Positions 1-6,364 of a stretch of 10,527 nt of DNA are shown here, piece by piece. The first letter of the stretch is position 1, and each line of letters opens with the position of its first letter. This DNA is from Lachnospiraceae bacterium (GTDB lineage: Bacteria > Bacillota > Clostridia > Lachnospirales > Lachnospiraceae). The translations under genes were made by a program, and so were the position numbers. The notes beneath the pieces are model-generated. The model was not told the origin of the DNA and searched no databases. It saw nothing but the letters and a program-made list of their open reading frames with translations. The stretch is from the NCBI GenBank assembly GCA_017483425.1, contig JAFUWM010000372.1, forward strand, positions 1 to 10,527, in the 5' to 3' direction.

Positions 1-519
1 CTAAGGGGCGGAAGACTTGCAAAGCTTGAAGCATCCATGGAAGACGAATTAAAGGCTTTGCGTCCTGATGAATCAGTACCGGCGTGGGCGTTCAGATTTT
101 TGCAGAGCGTTCCCGGAGTTACCATGGTTCTCTCGGGAATGTCGGATAAGGCGCAGCTTGAGGCTAACCTTAAGACCTTTGAAGAAGAGAAGCCGCTTAA
201 TGACAACGAGATGGATGCGCTTATGAAGATTGTTGACAAGATGCAGGAGAGAAAGTCAATCCCCTGTACCGCATGTCATTACTGCGTCAGCCACTGTCCT
301 CAGGGGCTTGATATACCGAGGCTTATTGAATTATACAACGAGCATCTTTTCACGATGGCAGACGGGGGGATGGCATTTATCGCCCCTATGGCTCTTGCCG
401 CGATACCGGATGACAAGAAGCCTGCAGCCTGTCTTCACTGCCGAAGCTGCGAGAGGGTATGTCCCCAGCAGATAAAAATTTCCGAAGTCATGACTGATTT
501 CGTAGCCAAAATCGGGTAG
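1..519 (+). CDS. Aldo/keto reductase with C-terminal 4Fe-4S ferredoxin domain (5' truncated)
   Basis: This is the last 172 codons of a gene that starts left of the window; the frame is open from base 1 and ends in TAG at 517-519. The first visible residues (LRGGRLAKL) match the loop common in aldo/keto reductases, followed by the end of the barrel (WAFRFLQSVPGVTMVLSGMS). The C-terminal half carries two cysteine clusters of the C-x2-C-x2-C-x3-C-P type: CTACHYCVSHCP near visible residue 90 and CLHCRSCERVCP near residue 145. These are expected to bind two [4Fe-4S] clusters. The family couples NAD(P)H-dependent carbonyl reduction, or the reverse, to an iron-sulfur electron relay; the natural substrate is usually unknown. 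An internal ATG at 37 is not the real start, because homology continues upstream of it. The family call is strong and the substrate is unassigned. Confidence 0.88.
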   Translation, partial: LRGGRLAKLEASMEDELKALRPDESVPAWAFRFLQSVPGVTMVLSGMSDKAQLEANLKTFEEEKPLNDNEMDALMKIVDKMQERKSIPCTACHYCVSHCPQGLDIPRLIELYNEHLFTMADGGMAFIAPMALAAIPDDKKPAACLHCRSCERVCPQQIKISEVMTDFVAKIG

Positions 520-537
520 GATATTGATTACCGATTT
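509..537 (+). other. Imperfect stem-loop across the reductase stop codon
   Basis: AAATCGGGTA at 509-518 can pair with TACCGATTT at 529-537, giving nine base pairs with one bulged G and a loop of about 10 bases. The stem contains part of the TAG stop codon at 517-519. No T-run follows (the next bases are CTCGTAC), so this is at best a weak terminator or an mRNA 3'-end structure. Confidence 0.3.
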
Positions 538-564
538 CTCGTACAAGAAGTCGTAGGATATTGA
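516..564 (+). repeat. 12-bp direct repeat GTAGGATATTGA, two copies ahead of cheV
   Basis: The same 12 bases, GTAGGATATTGA, occur at 516-527 and 553-564, so the copies start 37 bases apart in the 79-base gap before cheV. The first copy overlaps the reductase stop codon. The match ends on both sides (flanking bases differ), so it is an isolated 12-mer. It could be a small duplication or a pair of binding sites. No convincing promoter was found in this gap, and function is unknown. Confidence 0.5.
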
Positions 565-586
565 AAAGGCGGCTTTAATGATTTAG

Positions 587-592
587 AGGAGG
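587..592 (+). promoter_or_regulatory. Ribosome binding site deciding the cheV start
   Basis: AGGAGG at 587-592 is a full Shine-Dalgarno match. It touches a TTG at 593 with no spacer, but lies 6 bases ahead of a second in-frame TTG at 599. The normal spacing favours TTG 599 as the start. There is no in-frame ATG near the expected N-terminus. Confidence 0.75.
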
Positions 593-598
593 TTGAAA

Positions 599-1507
599 TT
601 GGATACTGAGATATTAAACAAAGACGATACAAGTAACCTTGATCTGCTGGTATTTGAGATCGACGGCAGACAGTTTGGCATAAATGTCGCGAAGGTACAG
701 GAGATAATAAACTATACCTCTCTTACTGAGGTTCCGAGGGCGCATCCGAGTATAGAGGGAATATTCATGCCGAGGGGAGAGATAATCACGGTAATAGACC
801 TGAAGCACGCTCTGCATATAGGAAATTCCGAGCCTAAAGGGAACTTCATACTTACTAATTTTAATTCCTTAAATATGGCTTTTCATGTGGAGGCGATAAA
901 CGGGATACACAGCGCTTCGTGGAAAGACATAATGAAGCCCAACGGTGCGACGGGGCCGCTTGAAGAGGGGCTCACCACGGGTATAATCAAACACGATGGG
1001 AAGCTTATAATAGTTCTTGATTTTGAAAAGATAGTTTCTGACATAAACCCGGATACCGGACTCAAGGTTCATGACATGGACGAGCTTGGCCACCGGGAGA
1101 GGATAGATATACCGATCCTTGTGGTGGAGGATTCCGTGCTGCTGAACAGGCTTATAGTCGAATCGCTCGGGAAAGCCGGCTATACAAATCTGACACACAC
1201 GGCAGACGGTCAGGAAGCATGGGAGCTGATCACAAAGTGGCGGGATGAAGGGACTCTGGATGACCATGTGCGCTGCGTCATCACCGATATCGAGATGCCC
1301 CGCATGGACGGGCATATGCTCACAAAGCTCATTAAGGAGGGAAAGGTCACTAATAAACTCAAGGTTGTTATTTTCTCATCCATGATAAATGATGCTACAA
1401 GGAAGAAAGGGGAGCAGCTAGGCGCTGATGTCCAGATGACAAAGCCTGAGATCGGACTGCTTGTCGGAGAGCTTGACAAGCTGCTGGGCGTGGCGCCGCA
1501 GGAATGA
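599..1507 (+). CDS. cheV: Chemotaxis protein CheV (CheW-like coupling domain plus receiver domain)
   Basis: CheV links chemoreceptors to the kinase CheA, and its phosphorylated receiver domain tunes adaptation; it acts at the cytoplasmic face of receptor arrays. From TTG 599 the protein is 302 residues, close to the roughly 300 of the family. Residues about 14-150 form the CheW-like domain (LVFEIDGRQFGINVAKVQEI, later LDFEKIVSDINP). Residues about 172-297 form the receiver domain: acidic pair E177/D178 (VVEDS), phospho-acceptor D230 (TDIEMPRMDG), the serine of FSS near 260-261, and K282 (TKPEI). All residues needed for phosphorylation are present. The start uses TTG; a TTG at 593 is possible but sits directly against the Shine-Dalgarno. 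The TMEM175-type gene follows 4 bases later, so the two are probably co-transcribed. No sigma-D-type flagellar promoter is evident upstream. Confidence 0.95.
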   Translation: MDTEILNKDDTSNLDLLVFEIDGRQFGINVAKVQEIINYTSLTEVPRAHPSIEGIFMPRGEIITVIDLKHALHIGNSEPKGNFILTNFNSLNMAFHVEAINGIHSASWKDIMKPNGATGPLEEGLTTGIIKHDGKLIIVLDFEKIVSDINPDTGLKVHDMDELGHRERIDIPILVVEDSVLLNRLIVESLGKAGYTNLTHTADGQEAWELITKWRDEGTLDDHVRCVITDIEMPRMDGHMLTKLIKEGKVTNKLKVVIFSSMINDATRKKGEQLGADVQMTKPEIGLLVGELDKLLGVAPQE

Positions 1508-1511
1508 GTCT

Positions 1512-2183
1512 ATGAAGCATCGGATAAAAAAGAAGATGGTTTACTGGCATATGGACGATGAGGGGATTGAAAAATTCGAACATATGCAGAAAAAACGGGC
1601 TGAAAATGACGAGAACCTGAAAACCAGCATGATAAGTCATCTTTCAGCATTGAACGACGGGGTCATAGCGATCTTTATCACGGTCATGATGCTGGAGATC
1701 CCGTATCCTACAACAAAGGATCAATACAGCACTTTCATTTGGTCAATAATTACTTTTTTAGTCAGCTTTTTTATAATAGCTGATTTCTGGTATGACAATA
1801 AAAGGATATTTGAATCAATAAGGGAAGCGGATCATCTTGTGATCGTCGCTGATTTTATCTTTCTCGCTTCCCTTGCCTTAATCCCTGCCACTACCAAATG
1901 GATAATGCATCAGGCTGACCGGTATGCGGCTGTAAATTTCGGAATAGTGTATTTCTTAACGCTTCTGTTTCAGGAGCTTTTGTATTATGCGGCGCTGAGA
2001 AAACGCTTCCATAATCATTTCAAGCTGTTTTTTATAATCCTCATAAGCCACGTGGGTTTCCTGCTCGTGGTCAATGCCCTGCTCATGGTAGTGGCGTATT
2101 TTTATCCGAGGTGGGCGACGGTTCTCTATATGGTACTCCCGGTCATAAGCTTTTTCCGTCCGGAAAAGAAAGAGGAAGTTTAG
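1512..2183 (+). CDS. TMEM175/DUF1211-family membrane protein (candidate potassium channel)
   Basis: The predicted 223-residue protein has about 48 polar N-terminal residues and then six hydrophobic helices at about 49-66, 74-93, 108-130, 138-162, 170-197 and 200-216. Helix 1 (LNDGVIAIFITVMMLEI) and the segment SFFIIADFWYDNKRIFESIREADHLV followed by FLASLALIP match the prokaryotic TMEM175 pattern. Characterised bacterial members are tetrameric K+ channels, so a role in potassium leak is a family-based inference. The usual R-x3-F-S-D signature is altered here to H-x3-L-N-D (H43 to D49), so selectivity may differ. The start at ATG 1512 is chosen because AGGA lies 8 bases upstream; the frame extends back to a TTG at 1461, but that would overlap cheV. 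Its stop overlaps the stop of the convergent CofE-like gene. Confidence 0.72.
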   Translation: MKHRIKKKMVYWHMDDEGIEKFEHMQKKRAENDENLKTSMISHLSALNDGVIAIFITVMMLEIPYPTTKDQYSTFIWSIITFLVSFFIIADFWYDNKRIFESIREADHLVIVADFIFLASLALIPATTKWIMHQADRYAAVNFGIVYFLTLLFQELLYYAALRKRFHNHFKLFFIILISHVGFLLVVNALLMVVAYFYPRWATVLYMVLPVISFFRPEKKEEV

Positions 2184-3373
2184 TTAGTATAATTGTCAAA
2201 ATATCCCTGAACCAGAACGACCGGCGTACCCTTGTCTCCGGAACCTGAGGTAAGGTCGCAGAGCGAGCCGATAAGGTCGGTCAGCTGGCGGGGAGTCGTG
2301 CCTTCGCTTGCCATTTTGCCTACAAGATCCGCATCCTTTGCCTTGATGTTCTCGGATATGGCTTTTTTCAGCTCTTCACCGGAAAGATCGGCAAAATCAT
2401 TGTCAGCAAGATATTTAAGCTTTAATTCGTTCGGAGTACCGATAAGGCCGTCGGTAAAAGCCGGTGATACAACGGGATCGGCAAGCTCCCATATCTTTCC
2501 CTGCGGATCCTTAAATGCGCCGTCACCATATACCATGACCTCCACATGCTTGCCTGTCTTATCAAGGATCATCTGCTGTATCTTTAACACGAGATCCTTG
2601 CAGTCACGGGGAAAGAGCTTTACCTGCTCCTCAGTAGCTTTGTTTGATCCCAAAAGACCGTATTTTTCGTTGCATCCGCTTCCGTCTACGGGAGCGTTCA
2701 TTATTTCATCAAGACCGAATACCTTGTCCGCTCCTCCGGCAAGCAGTATCCTTTTGGTTCTTGCTCTTGTATGTATATCGCAGTTTATGATGTTCTTTGT
2801 ATATTCCAGTATAGCTTTTGGCTGGTTTGCAAATACTATCTCCACATCACAGCCGGCATCCTTTATCAGATCACCGTAATAGGAAACATAATCAACGCCC
2901 GTGAATTCGTGCTTGTTCTCTCCGAAAAGCTCACGGTATTTTTCAAGTGACAGCACATCACTGTAAGGATTTATGCCTGCTTCATCAATTTTATCAAGGC
3001 TTACGAGGCAGTTTCCGACTTCATCCGAAGGATAGGAGAGCATAAGGATGATCTTGTCACAGCCCTTTGCGATACCTTTAAGGCAGATGGCGAATCTGTT
3101 TCTTGAAAGTATCGGAAAAATGACCCCTACAGTCCCGCCGCCGAATTTGTTTCTGACATCCTTTGCTATATCATCTATCGTACAGTAATTGCCCTGCGAT
3201 CTGGCTACTATCGACTCTGTGATTGAAATGACATCCCTGTCTCTAAGTGAAAAGCCCTCGGATTCTGCGGCTTCAAGGACGGAATCTGTTACTATTGATG
3301 CGAGGTCATCCCCCTGACGGATTATAGGACATCTGATACCCCTTGAAACTGTACCGACTCTGCGTTCTGACAT
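2180..3373 (-). CDS. Coenzyme F420-0:L-glutamate ligase (CofE)-like protein, substrate unknown
   Basis: The protein has 397 residues. Its N-terminus (GIRCPIIRQGDDLASIV at 12-28, then LRDRDVISITESIVARSQGN at 43-62) follows the CofE pattern of a start loop, 'GDDL', and a strand-helix ending in an alanine-rich turn. Residues about 280-310 (VYGDGAFKDPQGKIWELAD) resemble the CofE 'SDTFGRPWR' metal/nucleotide region, with D284 in the key acidic position. CofE enzymes use GTP to add glutamate to F420-0. This protein is longer than archaeal CofE (roughly 250 residues) because of extra sequence between these blocks. F420 is not expected in a Lachnospiraceae-like host, so the true acceptor is open. The start is ATG (reverse complement of 3371-3373), with AGGAGG 10 bases upstream. 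The gene is divergent from feo and has its own promoter. The family call is moderate and the function unknown. Confidence 0.7.
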   Translation of the reverse strand: MSERRVGTVSRGIRCPIIRQGDDLASIVTDSVLEAAESEGFSLRDRDVISITESIVARSQGNYCTIDDIAKDVRNKFGGGTVGVIFPILSRNRFAICLKGIAKGCDKIILMLSYPSDEVGNCLVSLDKIDEAGINPYSDVLSLEKYRELFGENKHEFTGVDYVSYYGDLIKDAGCDVEIVFANQPKAILEYTKNIINCDIHTRARTKRILLAGGADKVFGLDEIMNAPVDGSGCNEKYGLLGSNKATEEQVKLFPRDCKDLVLKIQQMILDKTGKHVEVMVYGDGAFKDPQGKIWELADPVVSPAFTDGLIGTPNELKLKYLADNDFADLSGEELKKAISENIKAKDADLVGKMASEGTTPRQLTDLIGSLCDLTSGSGDKGTPVVLVQGYFDNYTN

Positions 3374-3433
3374 AATACATACCCCTCCTGAAAAAAATTG
3401 CGGTCATAAATACCGTCTTAAACAAACGACAAT

Positions 3434-3462
3434 ATTATATTTTATTTTAGCCTCACGGTCAA
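3434..3462 (-). promoter_or_regulatory. Promoter of the CofE-like gene
   Basis: On the minus strand, TTGACC (3462-3457) is followed after exactly 17 bases by TATAAT (3439-3434). The predicted transcript begins near 3427 and leaves a leader of about 54 bases. This -35 lies only nine bases from the -35 of the feo promoter, so the two promoters are nearly back to back. Confidence 0.75.
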
Positions 3463-3471
3463 AAACAATTC

Positions 3472-3500
3472 TTGACAAAACAGTTAGTGAATGCTAACAT
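3472..3500 (+). promoter_or_regulatory. Promoter of the feo operon
   Basis: TTGACA at 3472-3477 and TAACAT at 3495-3500 are separated by 17 bases, a good vegetative-type promoter. Transcription should start near 3507, about 50 bases before the first FeoA. Both the spacer and the -10 are covered by the first TTAG-N6-CTAA element, which fits repression by a bound protein. Confidence 0.75.
3484..3497 (+). promoter_or_regulatory. Operator candidate copy 1 (TTAG-N6-CTAA)
   Basis: TTAGtgaatgCTAA is flanked by G and C, making the arms GTTAG/CTAAC. It overlaps the spacer and the first three bases of the -10 of the feo promoter. The DtxR/IdeR consensus box also contains TTAG-N6-CTAA, and iron uptake genes are typical targets. 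Identity of the regulator is an inference. Confidence 0.5.
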
Positions 3501-3509
3501 ACAAACGGA

Positions 3510-3523
3510 TTAGAGGAAACTAA
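3510..3523 (+). promoter_or_regulatory. Operator candidate copy 2 (TTAG-N6-CTAA)
   Basis: TTAGaggaaaCTAA repeats the spacing of the first copy exactly and begins 26 bases after it, just downstream of the predicted transcription start. The six middle bases differ from copy 1, so the arms rather than the centre are shared. Two sites on the same promoter argue for a real operator. Confidence 0.5.
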
Positions 3524-3557
3524 CCACAAAATCGCGATCAGATATTTAGGAGGTAGC

Positions 3558-3779
3558 ATGATGCCATTAGCAATGCTTGGTACAGGAGAAAGGGCCGTAG
3601 TCCGAAGGATAGGCGGGAACCCGGAAACAAGGAATCATCTGGCGGATCTTGGGTTCGTATCTGATACAAAATTATCGGTAGTCCAGTCTCAGGACGGAAA
3701 TATGATAGTAAACCTTAAGGATTCCAGGTTAGCTTTAACTAAGGAAATGGCTTCCAGGATCATGGTGGATGCGGAGTAA
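3558..3779 (+). CDS. feoA: FeoA-domain protein (first of two)
   Basis: FeoA is a small SH3-like cytosolic protein that supports FeoB in ferrous-iron import. This one has 73 residues, the usual size for a single FeoA domain: MPLAMLGTGERAVVRRIGG, then HLADLGF, a short strand pair, and SRLALTKEMASRIMV at the end. AGGAGG at 3548-3553 is 4 bases from ATG 3558 and 7 bases from a second ATG at 3561, so the protein may really begin one codon later. It is the less canonical of the two FeoA proteins: the usual arginine pair before the 'LGI' turn is replaced by ETRNHLADLGF. A 54-base AT-rich gap follows before the second feoA. It is the first gene of the feo operon. Confidence 0.88.
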   Translation: MMPLAMLGTGERAVVRRIGGNPETRNHLADLGFVSDTKLSVVQSQDGNMIVNLKDSRLALTKEMASRIMVDAE

Positions 3780-3833
3780 GAGGGTTTATTCATATATAAA
3801 ATTGGTATTTATAATTGAGGAGGAAAACAGATA

Positions 3834-4055
3834 ATGAAAACATTGCGTGACGTTCCGGTCGGCGGGACGGTGAAGGTAAAGAAGCTTCACGGTGAGGGGC
3901 CGGTAAAGCGCCGTATCATGGATATGGGGATCACCAAGGGAGTTGAGATCTTTGTGAGGAAGGTCGCGCCGCTCGGGGATCCGATGGAGCTGAATATCCG
4001 TAATTATGAGCTTTCCGTACGCAAGGCGGATGCGGAAATGATCGAAGTAGAATAA
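3834..4055 (+). CDS. feoA: FeoA-domain protein (second of two)
   Basis: This second 73-residue FeoA is closer to the classical pattern: LRDVPVGGTVKVKKLHGEGPVKRRIMDMGITKGVEIFVRKVAPLGDPMELNIRNYELSVRK. It keeps the RR before MGI, the GDP turn, and the strand leading to the C-terminal 'LS.RKADA' segment. It is rich in lysine and arginine, unlike the first copy, which suggests the two bind different surfaces of FeoB or act separately. AGGAGG at 3818-3823 lies 10 bases before ATG 3834. feoB begins 17 bases after the stop, so translation of the two is probably linked. Confidence 0.93.
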   Translation: MKTLRDVPVGGTVKVKKLHGEGPVKRRIMDMGITKGVEIFVRKVAPLGDPMELNIRNYELSVRKADAEMIEVE

Positions 4056-4072
4056 GCAGGGAGGATTTAGAT

Positions 4073-6358
4073 ATGGCTATCAAAATTGCATTGGCAGGAA
4101 ATCCCAACAGCGGCAAGACCACACTTTTCAATGCGCTGACGGGAGCTAACCAGTATGTTGGAAACTGGCCGGGAGTAACGGTTGAAAAAAAGGAAGGTAA
4201 GCTGAAAAGCGACCATGAAGTAATAATACAGGATCTTCCGGGAATTTATTCACTTTCTCCTTATACATTGGAGGAAGTCGTATCAAGAAACTATCTTATA
4301 GACGAGAAGCCTGACGCGATACTCGATATCGTTGACGGTACAAATATCGAAAGAAATCTTTATCTTACAACCCAGCTGACAGAATTAGGAATACCTGTAG
4401 TAGTTGCCGTAAACATGATGGATCTCGTAAAGAAGAACGGTGACCGTATAGACACGGCTAAGCTTGCGGATAAGCTTGGCTGCGATATCGTTGAGATCTC
4501 CGCGATGAAAGGAGAGGGGATCGAGGAGGCGGCAAATAAAGCCGTAGCGGTTGCAAGAGCAAATAAAGTAACCGCACAGCAGAAAGCATTCGTGCCTGAG
4601 GTCGAGGATGTGCTTTCAAAGATTGAGGAAGAGCTCAAAGGAAAGGTAGAGGACGGACTGCTCAGGTGGTATGCGATAAAGGTATTCGAGCGTGACGAGA
4701 AGGTTGTCGAAAAGCTCGCGCTGGGATCCAAGGCTTCGAGCATAGAAAAGATCATAGAGGACTGCGAGAAGTCAATGGATGACGACTCTGAGAGCATAAT
4801 CACTAATGAGAGGTACAACTATATCGCAGCAGTGATCGAGGGTTCCGTACAGAAAGGCAAGGAAAAAGGAGAGCTTACCACATCTGACAAGATCGACAGG
4901 ATAGTGACTAACCGTATTCTTGGACTTCCTATATTCGTGGTCGTGATGTTCTTTATCTACGCCATAGCAATGGGCGGATGGAGCGTTTCTATCGGAACCG
5001 CCGCAACGGATTTCACAAATGACGTGATCTTTGGCGAGTGGGTTCCCGGATTATTTGATACCATACTTTCAGGACTTGGTGTTGCGGAGGGCAGCTGGCT
5101 CTACGGACTCATTCAGGACGGAATAGTGGCGGGAGTCGGAGCCGTGATCGGTTTCGTTCCGCAGATGCTGGTACTGTTCCTGCTGCTTTCGATCCTTGAG
5201 GATATCGGCTATATGGCGCGCGTAGCGTTCGTTATGGACAGGATCTTCAGACAGTTCGGACTTTCGGGCAAATCATTTATACCTTGTCTCGTGGCTACCG
5301 GCTGCGGCGTTCCCGGAGTCATGGCATCGCGTACCATAGAGAATGACCGTGATCGTAAGCTAACCGTTATGACCACGACTTTCATGCCCTGCGGAGCAAA
5401 GCTTCCCATAATAGGACTTATTGCGGGAGCTATATTCGGCGGGTCACCGTGGGTTGCGGCTTCTGCGTATTTCATAGGTATTGGTTCTATCATCCTGTCA
5501 GGCATCATCTTAAAGAAATTTAAGCAGTTTGCCGGAGAGCCGGCTCCTTTCGTAATGGAGCTTCCGGCATATCATATACCCAATGTGGGTGGTGTTCTCA
5601 GGGCAACATGGGAGCGCGGCTGGTCATTTATCAAGAGGGCTGGCTCCGTTATAGTGGTATCATCCATCATAATCTGGTTCCTGTCGGCGTTTGGATCCGT
5701 AAACGGCAGATTCGGAATGGTAGACAATCTGTTTGAGGATGAGAGTGTTATAACAGACGAATACACCGCACAGCTTGCTGACAGGATGAATATACCCGAA
5801 GAGGATGTGGCGCCGATGGACGCTTCACTCCTTGCAGGTGTAGGCAACGGACTTTCATTTATATTCAGGCCTTTAGGCTTCGGAAGTTGGAAGCCTACAG
5901 TTGCGACCATCACCGGACTTGTAGCTAAAGAAGAGGTCGTAGGTACTTTCGGAGTACTGTATAACTATGATGAAGATGCCGCAGGCGAAGAGCTCGGAGA
6001 TGAAGGCGAAGGAATATGGGATCGTGTAGCTGCCGACTATACTCCTATGGCGGCTATGGCGTTCATGATATTCAACCTGCTCTGCGCACCGTGCTTTGCA
6101 GCTATCGGCGCGATAAAGCGTGAAATGAACAACGCTAAGTGGACATGGGCTGCTATAGGTTATATGACATTATGGGCTTATGTACTGGCTTTCATATGCT
6201 ATAATGTGATCGGGCTTTTTGTCGGAGAGGTAGCGTTCGGTATAGGATCCGTGATAGGCATAGCGCTTGTAGCGGTTATAATCTATCTGCTGTTCCGCAA
6301 GGGCTATGAGCCGGATGAGAGCGTTAAATCACTTACGAGTGTAGAAGCTTCGGTTTAA
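4073..6358 (+). CDS. feoB: Ferrous iron transporter FeoB
   Basis: FeoB is the inner-membrane Fe(II) importer with an N-terminal G-protein domain. The 761 residues match the family's usual 700-800. The G-protein domain has G1 GNPNSGKTT (9-17), a G2 threonine near 36 (NWPGVTVEKKEG), G3 DLPG (54-57), G4 NMMD (114-117) and G5 SAMKG (143-147). A helical regulatory domain follows to about residue 270. The membrane part (from about 282) includes the two conserved gate repeats: FIPCLVATGCGVPGVMASRTIENDRDRKL (about 402-430) with TFMPCGAKLP (436-445), and later GLVAKEEVVGTFGVLYN (615-631) and FNLLCAPCFAAIGAIKRE (667-684). C405, C411, C440, C671 and C674 are all in conserved membrane positions. AGGGAGG lies 8 bases before ATG. 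No frameshift or missing motif is seen. Confidence 0.97.
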   Translation: MAIKIALAGNPNSGKTTLFNALTGANQYVGNWPGVTVEKKEGKLKSDHEVIIQDLPGIYSLSPYTLEEVVSRNYLIDEKPDAILDIVDGTNIERNLYLTTQLTELGIPVVVAVNMMDLVKKNGDRIDTAKLADKLGCDIVEISAMKGEGIEEAANKAVAVARANKVTAQQKAFVPEVEDVLSKIEEELKGKVEDGLLRWYAIKVFERDEKVVEKLALGSKASSIEKIIEDCEKSMDDDSESIITNERYNYIAAVIEGSVQKGKEKGELTTSDKIDRIVTNRILGLPIFVVVMFFIYAIAMGGWSVSIGTAATDFTNDVIFGEWVPGLFDTILSGLGVAEGSWLYGLIQDGIVAGVGAVIGFVPQMLVLFLLLSILEDIGYMARVAFVMDRIFRQFGLSGKSFIPCLVATGCGVPGVMASRTIENDRDRKLTVMTTTFMPCGAKLPIIGLIAGAIFGGSPWVAASAYFIGIGSIILSGIILKKFKQFAGEPAPFVMELPAYHIPNVGGVLRATWERGWSFIKRAGSVIVVSSIIIWFLSAFGSVNGRFGMVDNLFEDESVITDEYTAQLADRMNIPEEDVAPMDASLLAGVGNGLSFIFRPLGFGSWKPTVATITGLVAKEEVVGTFGVLYNYDEDAAGEELGDEGEGIWDRVAADYTPMAAMAFMIFNLLCAPCFAAIGAIKREMNNAKWTWAAIGYMTLWAYVLAFICYNVIGLFVGEVAFGIGSVIGIALVAVIIYLLFRKGYEPDESVKSLTSVEASV

Positions 6359-6364
6359 TTCTTT

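Noticed and set aside
507..537. Sigma-D (flagellar) promoter ahead of cheV
   Set aside because: ACCGATTT at 530-537 resembles the -10 GCCGATAA, but the only CAAA-like -35 is 19 bases away instead of about 15, so the match fails.
869..1315. Minus-strand open frame (148 codons) inside cheV
   Set aside because: It lies fully opposite conserved CheW and receiver sequence and shows no family features.
1461..1511. Longer N-terminus for the TMEM175-type protein from TTG 1461
   Set aside because: It would overlap the end of cheV by 47 bases and add residues that are only cheV read in another frame; ATG 1512 has AGGA at a suitable distance.
2232..2879. Long plus-strand open frame (215 codons) opposite the CofE-like gene
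   Set aside because: It is a mirror of a well supported coding frame, is rich in Ser/Pro with no recognisable domain, and has no ribosome binding site.
3391..3415. Attenuator in the leader of the CofE-like gene (minus strand)
   Set aside because: A 7-T run follows a CGGT/ACCG pairing, but the stem has only four pairs, too weak to support a terminator call.
3795..3813. TATAAA/TTTATA inverted repeat between the two feoA genes
   Set aside because: It is only six A-T pairs in an AT-rich gap and expected by chance; no T-run or promoter partner was found.
4360..4818. Minus-strand open frame (152 codons) inside feoB
   Set aside because: It is antisense to the conserved G-protein domain and reads as a serine/threonine-rich shadow; no promoter or ribosome binding site supports it.
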